DNA of 64,000 nt from assembly GCF_001428625.1 (NCBI RefSeq), contig NZ_LMIE01000029.1, positions 416,881 to 480,880 on the forward strand. The letters run 5' to 3'. Made by a program: the position numbers and the translations under genes. The notes below the pieces were generated by a model. The model was not told the DNA's origin, made no database searches, and was given only the letters and a program-made list of their open reading frames with translations. Below, piece after piece: positions 15,872 through 23,854 of the stretch (position 1 is its first letter; each line of letters opens with the position of its first letter). Origin of the DNA: Hydrogenophaga sp. Root209. Its GTDB lineage: Bacteria > Pseudomonadota > Gammaproteobacteria > Burkholderiales > Burkholderiaceae_C.

Positions 15872-16741
15872 ATGGAAACCACACAGAACATCAACGAGCG
15901 CCGTCTGGCGGACGCGTGGGCCGAGCTGCAGACCCACGCCAACGAAGGCAATGCCCTGCATGCCGACGCCTACCGGCTGGCTTTTGCCGACCCGGAGTTT
16001 CTGCTGCGCCGCGAAACGCGCGGCATCCGTTTCCAGCTCGAGATGCTCAAGCCCGATCTGGCCCAACGCGACGCCGGCATCGAGAACACTGTCGTGGTGT
16101 TCGGCAGCGCGCGTTTTCGCGAGGCCAGCGAAGCCCAGGAAATGCTGGTGCGCGCCGAGCGCAGCGGTGAGGTCGCGGACATCGTGCGCGCCAAGGCCAT
16201 GGTGCGCAACGCGCCCTACTACGACCATGCACGCGCGTTTGCACGCATGGTGGCACGCTACAGCGCAAGCTGTCCCAAGGCCGACCAGCTCTTCATCTGC
16301 ACCGGCGGAGGCCCCGGCATCATGGAAGCTGCCAGCCGCGGTGCGCACGACGAAGGCGCGCTCAACGTGGGTCTGAACATCGCGCTGCCGCACGAGCAGG
16401 CGGCCAACCCGTATGTGTCACCCGAGCTGAGTTTCAAGTTCCACTACTTCGCGCTGCGCAAGATGCATTTCATGATGCGCGCCAAGGCACTGCTGGCGTT
16501 CCCCGGCGGCTTCGGCACGCTCGACGAGCTGTTCGAGGTGATCACGCTGGTGCAATGCAAGAAGGCCAAGCCGGTACCCATCCTGCTGTTCGGATCGGAC
16601 TACTGGAAGCGCCTGGTCAATCTGGATGTGCTGGTGGAAGAAGGCGCGATCTCGCCCGAAGACCTGAAGCTGTTCCAGTACGTGGACGATCCGCAGGTGG
16701 CCTGGGAGCACATCGTCAAGTTCTACGACTTGACGACTTGA
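15872..16741 (+). CDS. LOG-family (TIGR00730-like) phosphoribohydrolase
   Basis: LOG-family proteins hydrolyse nucleoside 5'-monophosphates to base and ribose-5-phosphate; plant and some bacterial members release active cytokinins. The two family motifs are present: GGGPGIMEAASRGA (phosphate-binding loop) and PGGFGTLDELFEVITLVQ (PGGxGTxxE, with the catalytic glutamate). The 289 residues make it a longer, LOG-II-like member, with an N-terminal helical extension of about 70 residues. The start ATG follows AAGGAGCCCCTC. One of the stop-adjacent palindromes (16742-16809) begins at the very next base. A metabolic housekeeping role is more likely than hormone production, but that is inference. Confidence 0.85.
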   Translation: METTQNINERRLADAWAELQTHANEGNALHADAYRLAFADPEFLLRRETRGIRFQLEMLKPDLAQRDAGIENTVVVFGSARFREASEAQEMLVRAERSGEVADIVRAKAMVRNAPYYDHARAFARMVARYSASCPKADQLFICTGGGPGIMEAASRGAHDEGALNVGLNIALPHEQAANPYVSPELSFKFHYFALRKMHFMMRAKALLAFPGGFGTLDELFEVITLVQCKKAKPVPILLFGSDYWKRLVNLDVLVEEGAISPEDLKLFQYVDDPQVAWEHIVKFYDLTT

Positions 16742-16809
16742 CCCCCCGCCGTGCTTCGCGCGTCCCCCCTTGGAGGGGGGCGCACCCTGGGGCCGGCAAA
16801 GCCGGATCC
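16742..16809 (+). repeat. stop-adjacent extragenic palindrome, copy A
   Basis: Starts on the base after the LOG stop codon. In transcript direction it reads ACCCCCCGCCGTGC, a small GC region, a hairpin CCCCCCTTGGAGGGGGG, then CCGGCAAAGCCGG. Copies B, C and D follow the same order downstream of other genes. No open reading frame. Confidence 0.75.
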
Positions 16810-16890
16810 TCGGGAGCCCTGGACAAGACACAGCGCTTCGGAACGTGACCTTTAGCCGGCGTGCTTCCGGCGCGCCCCCCGTCCAGAACG

Positions 16891-16968
16891 CCGCGGAACC
16901 GGCTTCGCCGGGCCGCAGGCGTTGTCCCCCTTTCAGGGGGAAGCCGCGTCAGCGGCGCAGGGGGTTCA
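16891..16968 (-). repeat. stop-adjacent extragenic palindrome, copy B
   Basis: Begins directly behind the stop of the outer-membrane efflux gene. In minus-strand direction: CCCCCTGCGCCGCTGACGCGG, hairpin CCCCCTGAAAGGGGG, then CCTGCGGCCCGGCGAAGCCGG and TTCCGCGG. Together with copy A it fills the 228-base gap between two convergent genes; the roughly 80 bases between the copies contain no feature I can recognise. Confidence 0.75.
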
Positions 16969-18411
16969 CTACTCCTTCCAGCCGCCGCCCAGCGCCTTGT
17001 ACAAGGCCACCTGGTTTTGCTGCTGCGCCAGGCGCGTCTGGGCCAATGCCTGCTGCGTCGTGAACAGTGAGCGTTGTGCATCGAGCACGTCCAGGAAACT
17101 TGCCACGCCATTGCGGTAACGCAGTTCGGCCAGGCGGAAACGCTCGGCCTCGGCTGTGGCCTGCATCTGCTGCGCCGTGAGCTGGTCGCCCAGCGTGGCG
17201 CTGCCGGCCAGCGCGTCCGCCACTTCGCGAAACGCGGTCTGGATCGCCTTTTCGTACTGCGCCACGGCAATGCTGCGTGCGGCCTTGGCGGAATCGAGGT
17301 TGGCGTTGTTGCGTCCGGCATCGAAGATCGGCAGCAAGGCCTGCGGTGCCAGCGTGAATCCCCATGATCCGTCCTTGAACAGGCCCGAGAGGCTGCTGCT
17401 GGCCGTGCCTGCACTTGCCGTGAGCGAGATGCGCGGGAAGAAGGCTGCACGCGCGGCACCGATGTTGGCGTTGGCGGCGATCAGCTGCTGCTCGGCCTGG
17501 CGGATGTCCGCGCGGCGCGTGAGCAGATCGGACGGCAAACCGGCCGGCACATCACGCAGCATCGGCGCGGCGGGCACCGGCGCGGTCGGCACCTTGGCAC
17601 CGTTGGTGTTGGCCGTGACGACCTCGGGCATGGTGGGTGGCGCCGGGAGCAGCGCGGCCGGTGGTGTCTGCCCCACCAGCAGCGTGAGCGCGTTCAGATC
17701 CAGCGCGCGCAGGCGCCGCTGCTGGGCCAATGCCGCTTGCGCCGCCGCGGTCAGCGACTCGGCCTGGCGCAGGTCCAGCGCCGAGGTGGCGCCGTTGTCG
17801 AAGCGCAACTTGCTCAGTCGCAGCGAGTCTTCGCGTGTGGCCAGGGTGCGCTGGGTCAGGGCCAGCAACTCGTCGTTGGTCTGCAGGCTCAACCAGGTGC
17901 TCGCCACGGCCGCCACCAGGCTGGTCTGCGCGGCGTGGCGCGCTTCCTCGCTGGCGAGGTACTGCGCCAGCGCCGCTTCTTTCAGGCTGCCCAGGCGACC
18001 GAAGAAATCGATCTCCCAGCTGCTCAGGGCCAGGCCCACGCTGTAGGTGCTGGTGATGCCGCCATTGCCGTCGGGCTGGCGGTTGCCTGCTGCTGCCAGA
18101 CCCACCGAGGGGAACTGGTCGGCACGCCGGATCTGGTACTGCGCTCGCACCTGCTCGATGTTGAGCGTGGCCACGCGCAGGTCGCGGTTGTTGGTCAGCG
18201 ACAGCGCAATCAGATCGCGCAGGCGCGCATCGCCCACGAACTCGCGCCAGGCCATGTTGTCGGCCTGGGCCGCCGTGGGGGCGGTCTGATCAGGGAAGGT
18301 GCTGGCCACCGGGGCGGCCGGGCGCTCGTACTTCGGCGTGAAAGAACATCCGGAAAGCGCAAGCACCGCCAGGCTCAGGGCTCCGAAGCGCAGATGGAAA
18401 TCAAATGTCAT
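16969..18411 (-). CDS. outer-membrane efflux channel lipoprotein (OprM/AdeK, NodT family)
   Basis: Third component of the tripartite efflux pump. The 480-residue product starts MTFDFHLRFGALSLAVLALSGCSFTPKYERP: a lipoprotein signal with lipobox LSGC, so the mature protein is acylated at the cysteine near position 22. Two outer-membrane-efflux repeats follow; typical family segments include AWREFVGDARLRDLIALSLTNNRDLRVATLNIEQVRAQY in the first half, and DLLTRRADIRQAEQQLIAANANIGAARAAFFPRISLTAS in the second. The alternating helices would form the TolC-like trimeric tunnel. It is the last gene of the operon, 151 bases after the RND transporter; copy C of the palindrome lies in that gap and copy B follows its stop. 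Confidence 0.92.
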   Translation of the reverse strand: MTFDFHLRFGALSLAVLALSGCSFTPKYERPAAPVASTFPDQTAPTAAQADNMAWREFVGDARLRDLIALSLTNNRDLRVATLNIEQVRAQYQIRRADQFPSVGLAAAGNRQPDGNGGITSTYSVGLALSSWEIDFFGRLGSLKEAALAQYLASEEARHAAQTSLVAAVASTWLSLQTNDELLALTQRTLATREDSLRLSKLRFDNGATSALDLRQAESLTAAAQAALAQQRRLRALDLNALTLLVGQTPPAALLPAPPTMPEVVTANTNGAKVPTAPVPAAPMLRDVPAGLPSDLLTRRADIRQAEQQLIAANANIGAARAAFFPRISLTASAGTASSSLSGLFKDGSWGFTLAPQALLPIFDAGRNNANLDSAKAARSIAVAQYEKAIQTAFREVADALAGSATLGDQLTAQQMQATAEAERFRLAELRYRNGVASFLDVLDAQRSLFTTQQALAQTRLAQQQNQVALYKALGGGWKE

Positions 18412-18479
18412 GTCAGTAGCTCCACATGGCACCGCGATACACGCAATGCAACGAAAGAAGAGATGCGGCCCGGCACACA

Positions 18480-18562
18480 CCGCAGAACCGGCTTTGCCGG
18501 GCTGCAGGTGTGGTCCCCCCTCCAGGGGGGGAAGACGCGAAGCGGCGCAGGGGGGGCATTTT
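18480..18562 (-). repeat. stop-adjacent extragenic palindrome, copy C
   Basis: Lies 7 bases behind the stop of the RND transporter and inside the operon. In minus-strand direction: CCCCCCCTGCGCCGCTTCGC, hairpin CCCCCCCTGGAGGGGGG, then CTGCAGCCCGGCAAAGCCGG. Being within an operon, it cannot be a complete terminator. Confidence 0.75.
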
Positions 18563-21500
18563 TCAATGCACTCCATGGTGTTCAGCCTGTTCGGCATCGC
18601 GGCGGTGTTGGCGTTCGCTGCCTTTGAACAGTGTGCGCACCACCACAAAGAAGATCGGCACGAACACGACCGCCAATGCGGTGCCGGTGAGCATGCCGCC
18701 GATCACGCCGGTGCCGATGGCGCGCTGGCTCGCCGAGCCTGCGCCCGAGGCCAGTGCCAGCGGCAATACGCCCAGCGTGAACGCCAGCGAGGTCATGACG
18801 ATGGGGCGGAACCGCAGGTGGGCCGCGGCCAGCGCGGACTCGATCACGCCCTTGCCCTGCGCCTGCAGGTCCTTGGCGAACTCGATGATCAGGATCGCGT
18901 TTTTCGCCGACAGGCCGATGATGGTGATCAGTCCGACCTGGAAGTACACATCGTTGGAATACCCCCTGAACAAGGTTGCGAGCAGCACACCCACCACGCC
19001 CAGCGGCACCACCAGGATCACCGAGAGCGGAATCGTCCAGCTCTCGTACAGCGCGGCCAGGCACAGGAACACCGCCAGGATGGCAAAGGCGTACAGGACG
19101 ATGGCCTGCGAGCCTGCGAGCTTTTCCTCACGCGTCTGGCCGGTCCACTCGTAGCCAATGCCTTGCGGCAACTGGGCAGCGAGCCGCTCCATCTCGGCAA
19201 TCGCCGCACCCGTGCTGGCGCCAGGCGCAGCGCTGCCGCTGATGCGCATGGACGGGTAACCGTTGTAGCGCACGGTCTGCATCGGGCCGGTGATCCACTT
19301 CGTGGTGGCAAAGGCCGAAAGCGGCACCGCTTGCGCCTTGTTGTTGACCACGTTCAGGCGCATCAGATCATCGGGCTGCATGCGAGCGGGTGCATCCGCT
19401 TGCACGATCACGCGCTGCAGGCGTCCGGCATTGGGGAAATCGTTCACATAGCTCGAACCCAAAGCAGTGCCGATGGCCGCGTTGATCGCGTCAAACCCCA
19501 CGCCCAGCGCATTGGCCTTGTCGCGATCGATGTCGATCTGCAACTGGGGTGCATCTTCCAGGCCGTCCGGACGCACCTGGGCAAGCACCTTGCTCTGCGA
19601 TGCCAGACCCAGCAACTGGCCGCGCGCGCTGAGCAGGGCCTCACGCCCCAGACCCGCACGGTCTTGCAAACGAAAACTGAAGCCGGACGATGCACCCAGT
19701 TCGGGAATGGGTGGCGGGCTCAGCGGAAAGATGAATGCGTCGCGCACGCCCGAGAGCGCGCCGAAGGCCCGGCCAGCCACGGCTTCGGCAGAACTACCGG
19801 GTGCGGTGCGTTCGTCCCAGTCCTTGAGCGTGATGAACGCGAGCGCCGCGTTCTGGCCCTGGCCCGAAAAGCTGAAGCCCAGCACGCCGACCATGCTCTG
19901 CACTTCGGGTTGCTTGAGGATGAAGTCTTCCACCTGCTTGATCACCTCCAGCGTGCGCTCTTGCGTGGCGCCGGGTGGCAACTGCACGTTGACCAGCATC
20001 GTGCCCTGGTCTTCGCCCGGCAGGAACGAGGTGGGCAGGCGCATGTAGACCACCACCGCCGCGGCGACGATGGCCAGGTAGATCACCAGCGTGCGGCCGG
20101 CGCGCGGCAGCAGTTTGGCCACACCACCTTCGTAGCCCTTGGCGGTGCGCGCAAAGCCTCGGTTGAACCAACCGAAGAATCCCTTCTTCTCGTGGTGGTG
20201 ACCAGCCTCCACCGGCTTGAGCAGGGTGGCGCACAACGCAGGCGTGAGCGACAGTGCCAGGAACGCCGAGAACGCGATGGACACGCCCATGACGGCGGAG
20301 AACTGGCGGTAGATGTTGCCCACCGAGCCGGCAAAGAAGGCCAGCGGCACGAAGACCGAGATCAGCACCACCGTCACGCCGATGATGGCACCCGAGATCT
20401 GCGTCATGGCCTTGCGCGTGGCCTCCAGAGGCGGCAGGCCCTCCTCGCTCATGATGCGTTCGACGTTCTCCACCACCACGATGGCGTCGTCCACCACGAT
20501 GCCGATCACCAGCACCATGCCGAACATGGTCAGCACGTTGATGGAAAAGCCCATGGCCAGCAACACGGCGAACGTGCCCAGCAGCGCCACCGGCACCACG
20601 ATGGTGGGAATGATGGTGTAGCGGAAGTTCTGCAGGAACAGGAACATCACCAGGAACACCAGCAGCATGGCCTCGCCCAGTGTGACCGCCACCTGTTCGA
20701 TGGAGATCTTCACGAAGCGCGAGCTGTCGTAAGGAATCGACCAGGTCATGCCTTTGGGAAAGAAGCGCTCGAGCTCATGCATCTTGGCGCGCACCGCATC
20801 GGCCGTGGCCAGCGCATTGCCGCTGGGCGAGAGCTGCACACCGATACCGGTGGATGGCTTGCCGTTCAGGCGCGCCGAGGTGGCGTAGGCCTGCGCACCG
20901 AGTTCGATGCGGGCCACGTCTTTCAGGCGCACGGTGGCGCCGTCGGCGCTGGCGCGCAGCACCACGTTGCCGAACTGCTCGACGCTGGCGAGCTGGCCGT
21001 TGACCACCACGGTGGCCGCAATGCTCTGGCCGCCCACGTTGGGCAAGGCACCGATTTCACCCGCCGACACCTGCGCGTTCTGCGCGCGGATCGCATTGGT
21101 GACATCGGCGGCGCTGAGGTTGTAGCCCAGCAGCTTGGCCGGGTCGATCCAGATTCGCATGGCGCGTTCGGTGCCGAACAGCTGCGCCTGGCCCACGCCG
21201 GGCAGGCGTTGCAACTCGGGCACCACGCTGCGCGAGGCGTAGTCGCCCAGCGCCACCGGGTTCCAGGCAGGGTCGTCGCTGGAGAGGATGGCGAACAGCA
21301 GGAAGTTGCTTCGCGACTTGTCCACGCGCACGCCCTGCTGCGTCACCGCCGAGGGCAGGCGCGGCGAGGCGCGCGAGAGGCGGTTCTGCACGTCCACCTG
21401 AGCCAGGTCGGCGTTGGTCCCGGTCTCAAAGCTCAACGTGATGCTGCCGGTGCCGTTGGCCTGCGCCACCGACTCCATGTAGATCAGGCCAGGCGAGCCG

Positions 21501-21709
21501 TTCATTTCCTGCTCGATCACCGACAACACGCTGTTCTCCAGCGTGGCGGCGGAGGCGCCGGGGTAGGTGGCGTTGATGACGATGGCCGGCGGAGCCACAG
21601 GTGGGTACTGCGCGATCGGCAACTGCGTGATGGACACGCCGCCCATCACCATGATGAAGAGCGCAATCACCCACGCGAAGATGGGCCGGTCAATGAAGAA
21701 TTTCGCCAT
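18563..21709 (-). CDS. RND multidrug efflux transporter, HAE-1 family (AcrB/MexB/TtgB-like)
   Basis: Inner-membrane proton-driven pump that exports drugs, solvents or aromatic compounds. The 1048-residue product has the standard AcrB start (MAKFFIDRPIFAWVIALFIMVMGGVSITQLPIAQYPPVAPP), paired periplasmic porter domains, and twelve membrane helices. The proton-relay aspartates are in helix 4 (GIVVDDAIVVVENVERIM, the DD pair). The helix 10 lysine is present in GLSAKNAILIIEFAKDL. Length and motifs are complete. It lies 12 bases after the adaptor gene in one operon with the outer-membrane channel. Substrates cannot be read from the sequence, but the operator resembles that of AcrAB and Ttg pumps. 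Confidence 0.95.
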   Translation of the reverse strand: MAKFFIDRPIFAWVIALFIMVMGGVSITQLPIAQYPPVAPPAIVINATYPGASAATLENSVLSVIEQEMNGSPGLIYMESVAQANGTGSITLSFETGTNADLAQVDVQNRLSRASPRLPSAVTQQGVRVDKSRSNFLLFAILSSDDPAWNPVALGDYASRSVVPELQRLPGVGQAQLFGTERAMRIWIDPAKLLGYNLSAADVTNAIRAQNAQVSAGEIGALPNVGGQSIAATVVVNGQLASVEQFGNVVLRASADGATVRLKDVARIELGAQAYATSARLNGKPSTGIGVQLSPSGNALATADAVRAKMHELERFFPKGMTWSIPYDSSRFVKISIEQVAVTLGEAMLLVFLVMFLFLQNFRYTIIPTIVVPVALLGTFAVLLAMGFSINVLTMFGMVLVIGIVVDDAIVVVENVERIMSEEGLPPLEATRKAMTQISGAIIGVTVVLISVFVPLAFFAGSVGNIYRQFSAVMGVSIAFSAFLALSLTPALCATLLKPVEAGHHHEKKGFFGWFNRGFARTAKGYEGGVAKLLPRAGRTLVIYLAIVAAAVVVYMRLPTSFLPGEDQGTMLVNVQLPPGATQERTLEVIKQVEDFILKQPEVQSMVGVLGFSFSGQGQNAALAFITLKDWDERTAPGSSAEAVAGRAFGALSGVRDAFIFPLSPPPIPELGASSGFSFRLQDRAGLGREALLSARGQLLGLASQSKVLAQVRPDGLEDAPQLQIDIDRDKANALGVGFDAINAAIGTALGSSYVNDFPNAGRLQRVIVQADAPARMQPDDLMRLNVVNNKAQAVPLSAFATTKWITGPMQTVRYNGYPSMRISGSAAPGASTGAAIAEMERLAAQLPQGIGYEWTGQTREEKLAGSQAIVLYAFAILAVFLCLAALYESWTIPLSVILVVPLGVVGVLLATLFRGYSNDVYFQVGLITIIGLSAKNAILIIEFAKDLQAQGKGVIESALAAAHLRFRPIVMTSLAFTLGVLPLALASGAGSASQRAIGTGVIGGMLTGTALAVVFVPIFFVVVRTLFKGSERQHRRDAEQAEHHGVH

Positions 21710-21721
21710 GTCGGGCGCTCC

Positions 21722-22990
21722 TTACTTCGTGGCCTCGGGCGCCGGCGCGGCGGCCGCGGGCGCGACAGGTGCGCTGCCGGGCGCCTGCCACGGCACGGCT
21801 TTCACCGCCGTGCCTGGCGGCATCATCTGCAGCTTCTGGAAGCCGTCGACCATGACCTGTTCACCCGCCTTCAGGCCGTCGAGGATCACCCAGCGACCGT
21901 TCTGCTGGCCGCCCACTTTCACGGTGCGTTTCGCAATCTTGCCCTCGGCATCCACCACCGACACGGAATCGCCTTGTGCCGAACGCGTCACGGCCTGTTG
22001 CGGCAGCGTGATCGCGTTGCCTGCGGTGGCCTGCTCAAGACGCACACGCACATACAAGCCCGGCAGCAGCGTGCCCTTGGGGTTGGGCACCTCGGCGCGC
22101 AGGGTCACCTGGCCGGTGGTGCTGTCCACGGTGAGGTCGGAGAACAGCAGGCGGCCCGCCTGCTCGTACACGCTTCCGTCTTCCATCACCACCTGCACCG
22201 CAGCGGCTTGCGCACCCGCGCCCTTGAGCTGACCACTGTCCATGGCCTTGCGCAGCTTGTAGACCTCGGAGGCGGACTGGGTGAAGTTCACATACATCGG
22301 ATTGATCTGCTGGATCACCGCCAACTGGGTGGCCTCGCCCTGCCCGACCAGTGCGCCCTCGGTGACCAGCGCGCGGCCGATGCGACCGGAGATCGGCGCT
22401 GTGACACGCGCATAGTTCAGGTTGATGTTGGCGGTCTGCACCGCCGCCTTGCCCGCGGCCACGTCGGCCTCGGCCTGCTTCTGAGCCGCCACGGCGTTGG
22501 CGTACTCCTGCTGGCTGATGGCGTTTTCCTTCACCAGGGGCGCATAGCGTTCTGCCAGCGCGCTGGCCTGCGTGAGGTTGGCCTGCGAACGGGCCAGCCC
22601 CGCTTGCACGCTTTGCAGTGCCGCTGCATAAGGCGACGCATCGATGCGGAACAGCGCCTGGCCCGCCTTCACGTCGCTGCCTTCGCGGAACAACCGCTCC
22701 TGCAGGATGCCCGCCGCGCGCGCCCGAACCTGCGCCACCCGTGAGGCTTCCAGTCGGCCCGGCAGCTCGGTCACGAGACCCACGTCTCCTGGCGCGACCG
22801 TCACCACACCCACTTCGGGCGCCGGCATGCCAGCACCGGCCGCAGCTGCGGGCGCTGCAGGCTTGTCGCAGGCGCTCAACACCACGGCGAGCGCCAACAC
22901 GGACAGTCCTCGCAACAAGTGATTCGGCTGCAATGGAGCAAACCGGGTGCGCGAAACGGGCGCAGACATGATGGGGCTCAAGGCGGGCAT
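21722..22990 (-). CDS. RND efflux periplasmic adaptor lipoprotein (AcrA/MexA-like)
   Basis: Bridges the RND pump and outer-membrane channel. The 422-residue product from ATG at 22990 has a lipoprotein signal (LRGLSVLALAVVLSACDKP, lipobox LSAC). Then come the barrel/lipoyl start (PEVGVVTVAPGDVGLVTELPGRLEASRVAQVRARAAGIL), an alpha-helical hairpin (ALAERYAPLVKENAISQQEYANAVAAQKQAEADVAAGKAAVQTA), the second lipoyl half (APISGRIGRALVTEGALV), and a membrane-proximal domain. The start is preceded by AAGGACTCCC; an internal ATG at 22969 would also keep the signal. First gene of the operon, divergent from the TetR repressor. Confidence 0.93.
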   Translation of the reverse strand: MPALSPIMSAPVSRTRFAPLQPNHLLRGLSVLALAVVLSACDKPAAPAAAAGAGMPAPEVGVVTVAPGDVGLVTELPGRLEASRVAQVRARAAGILQERLFREGSDVKAGQALFRIDASPYAAALQSVQAGLARSQANLTQASALAERYAPLVKENAISQQEYANAVAAQKQAEADVAAGKAAVQTANINLNYARVTAPISGRIGRALVTEGALVGQGEATQLAVIQQINPMYVNFTQSASEVYKLRKAMDSGQLKGAGAQAAAVQVVMEDGSVYEQAGRLLFSDLTVDSTTGQVTLRAEVPNPKGTLLPGLYVRVRLEQATAGNAITLPQQAVTRSAQGDSVSVVDAEGKIAKRTVKVGGQQNGRWVILDGLKAGEQVMVDGFQKLQMMPPGTAVKAVPWQAPGSAPVAPAAAAPAPEATK

Positions 22991-23075
22991 GGGAGTCCTT
23001 GGGGATTGAAGATGGGCGAGGCACACAAGGCAGGGAATACCCTGACGACTTGCTCTATCGCAAAACGGCGAAGTA

Positions 23076-23099
23076 TACATACATACAAGAATGTATGTA
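23076..23099. promoter_or_regulatory. AcrR/TtgR-type operator
   Basis: A 24-bp dyad, left arm TACATACAT and right arm AATGTATGTA, lies between the adaptor and TetR genes. The arms extend to a perfect 11-bp inverted repeat TATACATACAT/ATGTATGTATA (23074-23101). The E. coli AcrR operator has the same two arms with a different 5-base centre. The site sits 45 bases before the TetR gene start, so the repressor probably controls both its own gene and the pump. Confidence 0.8.
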
Positions 23100-23144
23100 T
23101 AGTTCCAGCTATCCCCCACGGGAATGCAATCTGGAGACACAACC

Positions 23145-23852
23145 ATGGTTCGACGCACCAAAGCCGATGCGCTGGTGACACGCAACACCCTGCTGGATGC
23201 TGCAGAGCATTTGTTTCAGGCTCATGGCGTTTCGCGCACGTCGCTCAACGACATTGCCACCGCCGCCGGCACCACGCGCGGGGCGATCTACTGGCACTTC
23301 AAGGACAAGGCCGACTTGTTCAACGCCATGATGGAGCGAGTGACCATGCCGCTGGAAGGCGCGCTGGCCTGTACGGCGCGCACGGCTGAAACTGCGGCCA
23401 ACCCCCTGCTCTCGCTGCGCGACTCGATGATGAACGCGCTCAGGCAGACCGCCACAGATGAACAGACCCGACGCGTGTTCGAGGTGGCCACGCACAAGGT
23501 GGAGTACGTGTCCGAAATGCAGGCGGTGCGCGACCGCCACCTCCAGGTGCGCAACGAGTGCATGGCCATGATCGAAGAAGCCCTGCGCGAAGCGGTGCGC
23601 CGCGAAGACATCCAGTTGCCCATGCCACTGCCCACCGCGGCGCTGGGTCTGCATGTGATCCTGGATGGACTGATCCAGAACTGGCTGCTGGACCCTCTGG
23701 CGTTTGACCTGGAGAAAAGCGGACGCCACACGGTGGACGCCTACCTGGCCGGGCTGGGTCTCACCCTGCCCACCACCCGCACCACCCGCGCCACCCGCGC
23801 CACGCGCCGCCCGGCGCCCAAGGCCGCCAAGCAGCCCGCCCACGCGGACTGA
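23145..23852 (+). CDS. TetR-family repressor of the efflux operon (AcrR/TtgR-like)
   Basis: Ligand-responsive repressor divergent from the RND operon. The 235-residue product starts MVRRTKADALVTRNTLLDAAEHLF; the helix-turn-helix TSLNDIATAAGTTRGAIYWHFKDKADLFNA (about residues 33-62) is close to AcrR, TtgR and MexZ-type repressors and agrees with the AcrR-like operator. The C-terminal ligand domain is AcrR-like in length (about 65-205). The tail (TLPTTRTTRATRATRRPAPKAAKQ) is threonine/arginine/alanine repeats, likely disordered and able to contact DNA; this is unusual in the family. Start ATG follows GGAG. The stop is 2 bases from that of the convergent MFS gene. Confidence 0.92.
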   Translation: MVRRTKADALVTRNTLLDAAEHLFQAHGVSRTSLNDIATAAGTTRGAIYWHFKDKADLFNAMMERVTMPLEGALACTARTAETAANPLLSLRDSMMNALRQTATDEQTRRVFEVATHKVEYVSEMQAVRDRHLQVRNECMAMIEEALREAVRREDIQLPMPLPTAALGLHVILDGLIQNWLLDPLAFDLEKSGRHTVDAYLAGLGLTLPTTRTTRATRATRRPAPKAAKQPAHAD

Positions 23853-23854
23853 CG

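Noticed and set aside
18299-22744. Open reading frame of 1481 codons antisense to the efflux operon
   Set aside because: It is the mirror of the RND and adaptor genes: histidine/glutamine/arginine-rich, with no domain. High G+C codon bias leaves such shadow frames open.
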